A stretch of DNA of 6,613 nucleotides from JAVRLS01 sp031961205 (GCA_031961205.1 JAVRLS010000054.1:1-6613); one strand, 5' to 3'; shown: positions 1-5,989, numbered from the stretch's first letter. Notes: generated by a model from the sequence alone, not told the origin. A program made the numbers and translations.

Positions 1-140
1 ATAAAATAAATACAAAGACAAAATGAAAATGATCTGGAAAGCAAGATATTCGCCTAAAATATGGATTTGTAACGATCACTTCTATTAATGAAATATAATT
101 TATGCCGTAAAGAAAAGCAATTTTTCGATATAACGCAAAA

Positions 141-161
141 TAATATTTTAATAAAATATTA
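141..161 (+). promoter_or_regulatory. Putative TATA/BRE region with inverted repeat upstream of the MFS gene
   Basis: Nine-base arms TAATATTTT (141-149) and AAAATATTA (153-161) are perfect inverted repeats around the spacer AAT. The block lies 12 to 33 nt before the only usable ATG (174), and is preceded by an A-rich stretch (137-140) that could act as a BRE. An archaeal TATA box centred about 26 nt upstream of the transcription start would fall inside this block if transcription begins at or just before the ATG. No Shine-Dalgarno sequence is visible between the repeat and the ATG, which fits leaderless translation. The symmetry may be an operator or simply AT-rich promoter sequence. Confidence 0.45.
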
Positions 162-173
162 CGCTTCATAATC

Positions 174-1325
174 ATGGATTCCTATAAGATCAGAAACCTG
201 TCCGGAACGCTTCTTCCATTTATGCTATCGGCCTTTTCTGTATTTTCGATCTCAATGGTTGTGGACAGCCTTTCATCGTATCTTGATGTTCCAATATCGG
301 CAATACTCCTGTCGATACCTATTGATTTCATAGGCGGTGCAATAGGAGCTATCGTTCTCGGGCACGGTTCGGACAGGATTGGCAGGAAACCGGTAATGAT
401 CATATCGGCGGTGCTTTTCAGCACCGGGATGATTGCCGCGGCTTTTATGCGATCACTGTATGAATTATACATCATCTGGTTCATCATTGGAATCGGTGTC
501 AATTCGCAGAACGGCATATCCTATCCGCTGCTGGTCGAGACCCTGAGAAGATCAACAGGATCAATAGGCGGAACCATGCAGGGCCTGTACTTTCTTGGTT
601 TCCTCCTGGATTTCCTATTCTACTTTGTATTCCCGTTCTGGAGGTACTATTTTCTGGCCGCCGGTATATTTTCGCTGATTGTATCCGTTTCATCCGCCTC
701 GATGATAGTTGAGCCGGCAAGACATGGCGGAAGAGTAACGGGTGGAGGCAAAATTTCTGGCAGGCTTGCATATTACACCGTTGCGTTTTCACTGGTCGTT
801 ATCGGGGCCTTTATGCTGAGCGTTCCTTTGATGAGTGTCGCTCCAACGCTTCTTTCGTACCTCAAGATACCTGAAGCATTCATAATTGTGCTTTCGATCC
901 TCGGTTTTTTGGGATTTGTAGCAGCAGGGTACATATCGGACAGGATTCCAAGGTGGAAAACAACGGTTTTCTTTTCCTCTTCAGCAATGATCCTCGGCAT
1001 CGCCATATATTTCCTCAACCTGCCTTTTGTAATACTGGCAGTGCTCGCCCTCATATATGTTTCCTCCGGCTTCTTTTCATTCACAGGAATATGGGTGAGC
1101 GAAAACTATCCTGCACGGATGAGGGCCACGGCAACGAATATAGTGTTTTTTGTGGGAAGAATACTCGGTGGCTTCTCCCCGTTCATAGTTATACTCATTG
1201 ATCCATCATCACTGAAGACCGGAATGTCCGTGATGATCATGGTGTCGGCTTTTATCGCTATCGCGGGTGCATCATTGTTCGTTTTCGCGTCAGGAATTCC
1301 GGAGAATAAAAGCGAATCGGTTTAA
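174..1325 (+). CDS. MFS transporter (sugar or organic-acid:H+ symporter-like)
   Basis: This is a 383-residue Major Facilitator Superfamily secondary transporter of the cytoplasmic membrane, expected to move a small solute with or against protons. About twelve hydrophobic helices are visible (roughly residues 10-33, 40-64, 73-91, 95-115, 133-155, 158-178, 198-221, 235-254, 263-283, 285-306, 320-342, 350-373). The loop after helix 2 carries motif A (GHGSDRIGRK, 63-72), with a weaker half-repeat GYISDRIPR (252-260) after helix 8. An E-x-Y-P-x-R-x-R element (310-317) before helix 11, followed by VGRI and GG, resembles sugar and carboxylate symporters (SHS/MHS type). Asp51 lies within helix 2. The start is the only in-frame ATG after the stop at 141-143. 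The gene has its own promoter and terminator signals, so proximity to the pentose phosphate operon does not prove a sugar substrate. The family call is firm; the substrate is unknown. Confidence 0.88.
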   Translation: MDSYKIRNLSGTLLPFMLSAFSVFSISMVVDSLSSYLDVPISAILLSIPIDFIGGAIGAIVLGHGSDRIGRKPVMIISAVLFSTGMIAAAFMRSLYELYIIWFIIGIGVNSQNGISYPLLVETLRRSTGSIGGTMQGLYFLGFLLDFLFYFVFPFWRYYFLAAGIFSLIVSVSSASMIVEPARHGGRVTGGGKISGRLAYYTVAFSLVVIGAFMLSVPLMSVAPTLLSYLKIPEAFIIVLSILGFLGFVAAGYISDRIPRWKTTVFFSSSAMILGIAIYFLNLPFVILAVLALIYVSSGFFSFTGIWVSENYPARMRATATNIVFFVGRILGGFSPFIVILIDPSSLKTGMSVMIMVSAFIAIAGASLFVFASGIPENKSESV

Positions 1326-1327
1326 TA

Positions 1328-1407
1328 TCCGGAATAACCGGAGTTACAGTGCGAAAGAAAAACGTTTCCTTAAGGCATTTATTGCGTTTGATTTTTAAAA
1401 TTTTTTT
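1328..1407 (+). terminator. Probable 3' end of the MFS transcript: small hairpin and T-tracts
   Basis: Directly after the stop codon there is a 5-bp stem, TCCGG (1328-1332) and CCGGA (1338-1342), with loop AATAA. It is not followed by a T-run, so it is probably not the terminator itself. T-rich tracts at 1391-1395 and especially seven T at 1401-1407 follow. Archaeal RNA polymerase terminates at T-runs without needing a hairpin, so the 1401-1407 run is the best candidate end. Confidence 0.4.
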
Positions 1408-1436
1408 CTCTACAGTTTTGTCGCTTTTTCCCGTAT

Positions 1437-1450
1437 GATATATTTATCTG
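1437..1450 (+). promoter_or_regulatory. Putative TATA box of the transketolase/transaldolase operon
   Basis: The sequence GATATATTTATC contains a good archaeal TATA element (about 1439-1446). Transcription would then start near 1465-1470, leaving a leader of about 40-45 nt before the ATG at 1512. This fits the presence of a GGTGG ribosome-binding sequence at 1500-1504, since a leaderless message would not need one. No clear operator symmetry is seen next to it. Confidence 0.45.
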
Positions 1451-1499
1451 CTTTGATGAATAAGAGTTCTGGAAATGTTTTTCTTATCGTTAATGATAT

Positions 1500-1504
1500 G
1501 GTGG
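1500..1504 (+). promoter_or_regulatory. Ribosome binding site of the transketolase N subunit
   Basis: GGTGG lies 7 nt before the ATG at 1512 and can pair with the GGTG part of the archaeal anti-Shine-Dalgarno complement. An in-frame TGA at 1494-1496 with no alternative start codon in between fixes the start at 1512. Confidence 0.55.
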
Positions 1505-1511
1505 CGTTGAT

Positions 1512-2339
1512 ATGGAAACCGTTGAAGTTGATTTAAGCGGGATTGCTCGCAGGATACGCGGAGAGATCATAAAGATGGTTTATGAAGCAAAAAGCGGGCA
1601 TCCGGGTGGTTCACTCAGCATTGCAGACATCCTGTCAGTACTTTATTTCAAAGAAATGCACATTGATCCAAAGAATCCAAACGATCCCGACAGGGACCGG
1701 TTCATAATGAGCAAGGGGCATGCATCCCCGGCCCTTTACGCAACCCTTGCCGTCCGTGGTTTCTTCCCGATCGACGACCTTAAGGGTTTCAGGAAGATCT
1801 CATCGAACCTTGAGGGTCACGTCTACCGTGGCGTAAATGGCGTTGAGGCATCTACAGGATCCCTGGGGCAGGGCCTGGGCATAGGCGTCGGCATGGCATT
1901 GTCCGCCAGGCTTGATAAAAAAAGTTACCATGTCTTCGTGATTCTCGGCGATGGGGAGATGGAAGAGGGAAACGTATGGGAATCGTTGATGGCCGGTTAT
2001 AAATACGGACTCAATAATCTTATACCGATACTTGATAAAAACGGCGTACAGCTTGATGGCTACACCAGGGACATAATGCCGGCGAATAACATCAGATCGA
2101 TGATCGAGAGCTTCGGATGGAAGGTCATAGAGATCAACGGCCACAGCATCCCGGAAATTGAGGAAGCACTTGAAACGGCAATGCATAGCGATGTTCCAAC
2201 ATTCATAATAGCGAACACTGTCAAGGGGAAAGGTGTTTCATACATGGAAAACAATCCTAAGTATCACGGAAGCCCTCCTGAAAATGAGGAAAAGTTCCGT
2301 ATGGCACTTAGGGAAATAGGTGGTAATGATGAAGACTGA
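1512..2339 (+). CDS. Transketolase, N-terminal (ThDP pyrophosphate-binding) subunit
   Basis: This is the first half of a split transketolase (EC 2.2.1.1), a cytoplasmic thiamine diphosphate and Mg2+ enzyme that moves two-carbon units between ketose and aldose phosphates in the non-oxidative pentose phosphate pathway. Its 275 residues cover only the PP domain. Visible family features are SGHPGG with His30, SKGHASPALYA with His70, GH103V, GSLGQG (117-121), and the ThDP motif GDGE (146-149) ending in DKNGVQLDG (175-183); Asp147 and Asn177 are the expected Mg2+ ligands. His252 lies in a KYHG element near the C-terminus. Full-length bacterial transketolases are about 660 residues; here the pyrimidine-binding half is the next gene, with which this one overlaps, so both must assemble to form an active site. 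Splitting is the normal state in many archaea and is not damage. No active-site residue appears to be missing. Confidence 0.95.
   Translation: METVEVDLSGIARRIRGEIIKMVYEAKSGHPGGSLSIADILSVLYFKEMHIDPKNPNDPDRDRFIMSKGHASPALYATLAVRGFFPIDDLKGFRKISSNLEGHVYRGVNGVEASTGSLGQGLGIGVGMALSARLDKKSYHVFVILGDGEMEEGNVWESLMAGYKYGLNNLIPILDKNGVQLDGYTRDIMPANNIRSMIESFGWKVIEINGHSIPEIEEALETAMHSDVPTFIIANTVKGKGVSYMENNPKYHGSPPENEEKFRMALREIGGNDED
2318..2323 (+). promoter_or_regulatory. Ribosome binding site deciding the start of transketolase C
   Basis: AGGTGG sits inside the end of the upstream coding region, 5 nt before the ATG at 2329. In-frame alternatives are GTG at 2320, which lies inside this site and is therefore unlikely, and ATG at 2326, only 2 nt after it. 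Spacing favours 2329. Confidence 0.5.
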
Positions 2340-3270
2340 AAGCCTCAGGGAAGCTTACGGCCAGGAACTGGTCAGGATAGGGAGATCGGACGAAAAGATT
2401 GTTGTCCTTGACGCAGATCTGTCATCATCAACACGTACGGCAATCTTCGGCGGCGAATTTCCAGATCGATTTTTCAACATGGGAATTTCAGAGCAGTCCA
2501 TGGTTACCACTGCGGCTGGCCTTGCACTCTCAGGAAAGAAGCCGTTCGCTTCCACTTTTGCGGTTTTCCTGATGAGAGCTTATGAACAGATAAGGCAGTC
2601 CATATGCTACAACAATGTCAACGTGAAATTCGTTGTAACGCACGGCGGGATCACTGTGGGAGAGGATGGGGCAACCCACCAGATAATGGAGGATGTCGGT
2701 GTTATGGCCGGCCTGCCGAACATGAAGGTTATAGTCCCGGCGGATTCGATAGAAACCAGGAGCGTCATAGATCTCATTGCCAATGAGAACGGGCCATATT
2801 ATGTCCGCCTCTCAAGGGAAAAGTTCCCTGTAATAAACGATGAAAAATATGATTTTCGTATTGGAAAGGCAACAACTTTACGTGACGGGAGCGATGTTGC
2901 CATAATCGCGGATGGGATAATGGTTTCCAAGGCCCTCGAGGCTGCGGCATCGCTCAAGGAGAAGGGAATTGATGCACGCGTGATAAATATGTCATCAATA
3001 AAGCCCATAGATGCCGATGCGATAATAAAGGCTGCATCCGAAACCGGAAGGATAGTGACCGCCGAGGAGCATTCGATCTACAACGGCCTTGGAAGCAGGG
3101 TTGCGGAAATAGTTTCAGAAAAGCATCCGGCCATTGTCAGGAGGATAGGTATGAGGGATGTTTTCGGGCACTCCGGGAAGGCATGGGAGCTGTTCGAATA
3201 CTTCAATATGGATGTCAAAGATATAATAAACAATGCAATTATATCCATTGAGGAGGAGAAGGCATTATGA
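2329..3270 (+). CDS. Transketolase, C-terminal (pyrimidine-binding plus C-terminal domain) subunit
   Basis: This is the second half of the split transketolase, 313 residues from the chosen ATG (up to 316 if GTG 2320 is used). The pyrimidine-binding domain carries GISEQ with Glu55, the glutamate that activates the ThDP aminopyrimidine, followed by ASTFAVF (74-80) and GEDGATHQ (111-118), whose Asp113 and His117 match substrate-binding residues of transketolases. RLSR (160-163) supplies arginines expected to bind the substrate phosphate. The remaining 140 or so residues form the transketolase C-terminal domain, with AEEH and GLGSRVAE at about 242-256. It overlaps the N subunit by about 11 nt and the transaldolase by 4 nt (ATGA), suggesting translational coupling and balanced production. 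The GEDGATHQ element and the pairing with a transketolase N subunit argue against DXP synthase or a pyruvate dehydrogenase E1 beta subunit. Confidence 0.93.
   Translation: MKTESLREAYGQELVRIGRSDEKIVVLDADLSSSTRTAIFGGEFPDRFFNMGISEQSMVTTAAGLALSGKKPFASTFAVFLMRAYEQIRQSICYNNVNVKFVVTHGGITVGEDGATHQIMEDVGVMAGLPNMKVIVPADSIETRSVIDLIANENGPYYVRLSREKFPVINDEKYDFRIGKATTLRDGSDVAIIADGIMVSKALEAAASLKEKGIDARVINMSSIKPIDADAIIKAASETGRIVTAEEHSIYNGLGSRVAEIVSEKHPAIVRRIGMRDVFGHSGKAWELFEYFNMDVKDIINNAIISIEEEKAL
3252..3256 (+). promoter_or_regulatory. Ribosome binding site of the transaldolase gene
   Basis: A strong GGAGG, within a purine-rich run, is located inside the transketolase C reading frame 10 nt before the ATG at 3267. 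It is the closest match to a consensus Shine-Dalgarno in the operon, and supports the ATGA stop/start overlap as the true start. Confidence 0.6.
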
Positions 3271-3938
3271 AGATATTTATAGATACTGCAAATATTTCAG
3301 AAATAAAGCAGGGACTTGATTGGGGTATAATTGACGGGGTAACGACAAACCCGACACTCATATCAAAGGAAACAGAAAAGGGAAAGAAATACGGTGATGT
3401 TATAAAGGAGATACTGCGCACTGTGGACGGCCCTGTAAGCGTTGAAGTAGTATCAACAAAATACGAGGGCATGGTAGAAGAGGCAAAAAAGATACACGCC
3501 CTGGGTGAAAATGCTGTAATAAAAATCCCGATGATTGAGGAAGGTCTCAAGGCTATAAAGACGCTGCATGAGAACGATATAGACGTGAACTGTACCCTTG
3601 TGTTCAATCCCATACAGGCCCTTCTTGCAGCAAAGAGCGGAGCAACGTATGTGTCCCCCTTCGTCGGCAGGCTTGATGATATAGGCGAAGACGGCATGCA
3701 GATAATCGACGAAATAAAGACCATATTCACGAACTACCTGATAAAGACACAGATACTCGTTGCCTCTGTAAGGAACCCGGTGCATATTCTCAGATCGGCT
3801 GTTATTGGCGCAGATGTCGTTACCGTTCCGTTCGACGTTCTGAAGCACCTCATGAAGCACCCGAAAACTGATGAGGGGCTTGCACGTTTTCTTGAGGACT
3901 GGAAGAAGGTATCACCTGACGGAAAGCTTAATCTCTGA
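3267..3938 (+). CDS. Transaldolase (small TalC/MipB-type, 223 residues)
   Basis: This cytoplasmic transaldolase (EC 2.2.1.2) moves dihydroxyacetone from sedoheptulose-7-phosphate to glyceraldehyde-3-phosphate through a Schiff base. It is a single (beta/alpha)8 barrel of 223 residues, the same length as I recall for Thermoplasma acidophilum transaldolase. Asp6, TTNPT with Asn28, Glu60, the Schiff-base Lys86 (VIKIPM), Asn108 and Thr110 (NCTLVFN), SPFVGR with Arg135, and Ser167/Arg169 (ASVRNP) are all present. The small family also contains fructose-6-phosphate aldolase, but Glu60 (Gln in the aldolase) and Phe132 (Tyr in the aldolase) point to genuine transaldolase. The coupling to both transketolase halves agrees: the operon supplies the carbon-shuffling core of the non-oxidative pentose phosphate pathway, useful for making ribose-5-phosphate and erythrose-4-phosphate. 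No anomalies are seen. Confidence 0.96.
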   Translation: MKIFIDTANISEIKQGLDWGIIDGVTTNPTLISKETEKGKKYGDVIKEILRTVDGPVSVEVVSTKYEGMVEEAKKIHALGENAVIKIPMIEEGLKAIKTLHENDIDVNCTLVFNPIQALLAAKSGATYVSPFVGRLDDIGEDGMQIIDEIKTIFTNYLIKTQILVASVRNPVHILRSAVIGADVVTVPFDVLKHLMKHPKTDEGLARFLEDWKKVSPDGKLNL

Positions 3939-3948
3939 TCATCCAGTC

Positions 3949-3959
3949 TTTATTTTTAT
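3949..3959 (+). terminator. T-rich terminator of the transketolase/transaldolase operon
   Basis: The run TTTATTTTTAT begins 10 nt after the transaldolase stop codon. Archaeal polymerase stops at such T-rich stretches, and no hairpin precedes it. The next plus-strand gene is absent, so termination is expected here. Confidence 0.5.
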
Positions 3960-3968
3960 CCGTGCAGC

Positions 3969-3987
3969 TTCGATCATGATGATCGAA
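3969..3987. repeat. Perfect 19-bp palindrome (9-bp arms, 1-bp centre)
   Basis: TTCGATCAT (3969-3977), a central G, and ATGATCGAA (3979-3987) are exact reverse complements. It lies 31 nt after the transaldolase stop and just past the T-rich terminator. As DNA it looks like a dimeric protein-binding site; as RNA it would fold into a 7-8 bp stem with a very short loop, and could protect or pause the 3' end of either converging transcript. No T-run follows it on either strand, so it does not resemble a classical intrinsic terminator. Confidence 0.6.
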
Positions 3988-4235
3988 TGCATATTTTGAT
4001 ACCCGGGGATGCAGGAATTTTGTTAATACTGCACCGGTACAGAAATTTCTGGAGAATAAGCATTTCATGGGAAATTTTTCACTTCAGCTATAATGAATAT
4101 GGCCAGTAGTCCGGTATAATGCGCTTTAATTCATGTGCGGTTAGGATGCAGCGCCAGAAATATCCGGCAGTTATGCATTGCCAGATCATGGTTTTCTATG
4201 CGTGCGTTAGCTACTTTTCTTCATTTCCCATAAGG

Positions 4236-4241
4236 AAAAAA
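4236..4241 (-). terminator. T6 terminator candidate for the permease/ABC operon
   Basis: Six A on the plus strand read as TTTTTT on the minus strand, 54 nt beyond the stop of the last ABC ATPase gene at 4296. It is the clearest T-run downstream of that operon. Confidence 0.4.
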
Positions 4242-4295
4242 CCGTCAGGATATCTCATGCCGCTGATACTGATGTTCTGGAAATAACTGCATCGA

Positions 4296-5078
4296 TCACA
4301 CAGGCCCCATTGAACCGGATATCTCACGGTAGTTCCCGATTATCGATCTTGCGCATTCACTTTCCGGTCTTTCCATGATATCCGGTGTTTTACCTTCTTC
4401 CACTATCCTGCCCGCATCAAGGACGATTATCCTGCTGGCCGTATACAGAACCCTTCCAGCGTTCTGGTCAATGTATATAACCGTCTTCTTCTTCGCCCAG
4501 GATTTCAGCCGGTTGAGCAGGTACATGGAATTTATGCTGTCGATCATTGAAAACGGCTCATCCATGACGATTACTTCCGGATCGGCCATCATTGCAATTG
4601 CGAATGCAAGCCTCTGCCTCTCCCCTCCTGAAAGCGTCTCCACATAACGCTTACCGAACTCGTGCAGGGGGATCCCGAATTCTGCAGAGATCCTTTCAAG
4701 ATCTTTTTCCTGGATGCCAAGTGAATTGTAAGCAACAGTATTATTCAGGTGCCATTCAACACTCTGGAGGGGATTCAGTGAACTGTACGGATCCTGGAAT
4801 ACATTGCGTATATATGTTGAATATTTCTTCATCTCTTCGTTACTAAGACCTGAAACGTCCCTGCCATCATAAAAGACGGATCCGGAATCAGGCCTGTAGA
4901 ATTTTACGAGTATACTAGCGAGCGTTGATTTTCCGGATCCTGACATGCCTATTATCCCGTATATGTTTCCAGGGAGGAATTCATAGCTAACCCTGTCAAG
5001 TGCCGGTATGTCCACCCATTTCAGTGCGGATACCCTTTTTTTGTACGTTTTTGTAATATCAACGATCTTTAGCGACAT
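4296..5078 (-). CDS. Opp/Dpp-family ABC transporter ATPase (DppF/NikE-like), H-loop His replaced
   Basis: This 260-residue nucleotide-binding protein belongs to the peptide/nickel ABC importer family and should act at the inner face of the membrane as partner of the neighbouring ATPase. Walker A is GMSGSGKST (44-52), the Q-loop is FQDPYSSLNP (Gln95), the signature is an intact LSGGERQR (149-156), and Walker B VIVMDEP (169-175) has Asp173 and the catalytic Glu174. The D-loop is SMID (177-180). At the switch position, where the family has an ITHD- or ISHD-like motif, this protein reads YIDQN, so the histidine is replaced by Gln205. DppF proteins are usually about 320-330 residues; this one lacks the cysteine-rich C-terminal extension and is closer in size to NikE. 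It starts 20 nt inside the preceding gene, with GGGAGG (complement of 5084-5089) 5 nt before its ATG. Family and pairing are firm, the substrate is unknown. Confidence 0.88.
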   Translation of the reverse strand: MSLKIVDITKTYKKRVSALKWVDIPALDRVSYEFLPGNIYGIIGMSGSGKSTLASILVKFYRPDSGSVFYDGRDVSGLSNEEMKKYSTYIRNVFQDPYSSLNPLQSVEWHLNNTVAYNSLGIQEKDLERISAEFGIPLHEFGKRYVETLSGGERQRLAFAIAMMADPEVIVMDEPFSMIDSINSMYLLNRLKSWAKKKTVIYIDQNAGRVLYTASRIIVLDAGRIVEEGKTPDIMERPESECARSIIGNYREISGSMGPV

Positions 5079-5988
5079 TCAAGCCTCCCGGCCTCAGGCA
5101 GCGATACCCATGGCCATCGTCTGATCTGTAAGGAATAGACGCATCACATCCGGCAGTTTTCCTGCGGCAGTAAATATAGAAGGGGCAGCCTGATATATTC
5201 GTATCCGTATACATTGATTCAGGAGATATCGACCGGCTTGAATAACCCGGCCTGAAGCGAATAAGATCCTCCGTATACGGATGCCGTGCGCTACTTATAA
5301 TTTCATCCGGCCGCCCGTCTTCAACGATCCAGCCACCATACATGACGTAAACCCTGTCCGATACGAAGAATACGGGATCAGGATTGCTTGCTGCTATGAG
5401 GAAGGATATGTTTCCCGATGAAGCCATCCTCCTGACGGTTTTCAGCAGATTCAGTGATGAAACCGGATCCTGTGACGTTGTAGGCTCATCCATTATTATC
5501 AGCCTGGAATGGGGAGCAACAGCAAGAGCCATGAGCAAAACGACCTTGTGCCTGGTCCCGTAGCTTACCTCAAATGATCTCCTCTTCATAACGGAAAGGT
5601 CAAGGCCCACAAATTCCGCCGCCTTCTCAATCTCATCAGGATCATAGGAAAGGCCGTGCTGCCGCATCACCTTTTTCACCTGATCCCCGACTGTCCAGAG
5701 AAAATCCAGAGAATCAAGGGAATTCTGAGGCACATAAACAATATCCCTTCTATAACCGGATAACGAACCGGCATTAACCTCATTCCCGTTGTATTCTATG
5801 GATCCGGATACAACCGCTGTCTGGAGGAGAATGGTCTTTATAAGCGTTGATTTACCGCATCCGGACGGTCCGGTTATGCCGACAACGTTTTTATCCCCTA
5901 TACTCAGCGTTATATCATGCAGTTTCTCATCGAACTTCCCGTTCTCGACGTATCCAGCGTTTACATTCAGCAGATCCAGCACAGCCAT
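5059..5988 (-). CDS. Opp/Dpp-family ABC transporter ATPase (DppD-like) with degenerate signature and H-loop
   Basis: This is a 309-residue nucleotide-binding subunit of the peptide ABC importer family. Walker A is GPSGCGKST (40-48), the Q-loop is VPQNS (Gln88), and Walker B LIIMDEP (163-169) holds Asp167 and the catalytic Glu168. Two core motifs deviate: the signature position reads VSYGTRHK (141-148) instead of LSGGQRQR, and the switch-histidine position reads AASN (Ser201) instead of a VTHD-like motif. After HPYTEDLI (236-243) the C-terminal domain carries four cysteines (268, 274, 281, 297) spaced like the oligo_HPY cysteines of DppD/OppD, which in a mycobacterial Dpp transporter bind an iron-sulfur cluster. 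The ATG is one base after the permease stop codon, so the two genes are almost certainly cotranscribed. The gene is intact over its whole length, so the motif losses look like specialised evolution and not decay. Substrate unknown. Confidence 0.87.
   Translation of the reverse strand: MAVLDLLNVNAGYVENGKFDEKLHDITLSIGDKNVVGITGPSGCGKSTLIKTILLQTAVVSGSIEYNGNEVNAGSLSGYRRDIVYVPQNSLDSLDFLWTVGDQVKKVMRQHGLSYDPDEIEKAAEFVGLDLSVMKRRSFEVSYGTRHKVVLLMALAVAPHSRLIIMDEPTTSQDPVSSLNLLKTVRRMASSGNISFLIAASNPDPVFFVSDRVYVMYGGWIVEDGRPDEIISSARHPYTEDLIRFRPGYSSRSISPESMYTDTNISGCPFYIYCRRKTAGCDASIPYRSDDGHGYRCLRPGGLNVAKDR
5084..5089 (-). promoter_or_regulatory. Ribosome binding site of the second ABC ATPase
   Basis: On the minus strand GGGAGG lies 5 nt before the ATG at 5078, inside the coding region of the preceding ATPase. 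It supports the overlapping start and independent re-initiation within one polycistronic message. Confidence 0.55.
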
Positions 5989-5989
5989 C

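Larger units (their letters stand above)
3939..4295. other. Convergent intergenic region without a convincing gene
   Basis: This 357-bp gap separates the 3' ends of two converging operons. It contains the plus-strand T-run at 3949-3959, the palindrome at 3969-3987, a second plus-strand T-run at 4075-4079, and an A6 run at 4236-4241 that serves as a minus-strand T-run. A 9-base inverted pair, ATGGGAAAT (4067-4075) and ATTTCCCAT (4223-4231), spans about 150 bp. The open frames inside are all under 40 codons and lack ribosome-binding sites. No tRNA, CRISPR repeat or complete C/D-box RNA is recognised. It may hold decayed sequence from an older gene or mobile element, but nothing in it is identifiable. 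Confidence 0.6.

Noticed and set aside
23..88. A 21-codon plus-strand open frame starting at ATG 23.
   Set aside because: It is very short, has no ribosome-binding site or clear promoter, and lies in an AT-rich leader; nothing suggests that it is translated.
1290..1312. Similarity between the end of the MFS gene and about 4040-4061 (shared GGAGAATAA and flanks).
   Set aside because: The match is about 20 nt with mismatches and does not extend either way, so it is not evidence of a duplicated gene.
1328..1342. The 5-bp hairpin after the MFS stop as an intrinsic terminator on its own.
   Set aside because: The stem is short and no T-run follows it directly; the T7 run at 1401-1407 is a better candidate.
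2320..2322. GTG as the start of transketolase C.
   Set aside because: It lies inside the AGGTGG ribosome-binding sequence, and two ATG codons follow, of which 2329 has the better spacing.
3976..3982. ATGATGA resembling the C box of an archaeal C/D-box RNA.
   Set aside because: No CTGA D box occurs at the needed distance downstream, and the bases are part of the palindrome at 3969-3987.
4088..4189. A 33-codon minus-strand open frame rich in aromatic residues.
   Set aside because: No ribosome-binding site or promoter precedes it and no family is recognised; its length is expected by chance.
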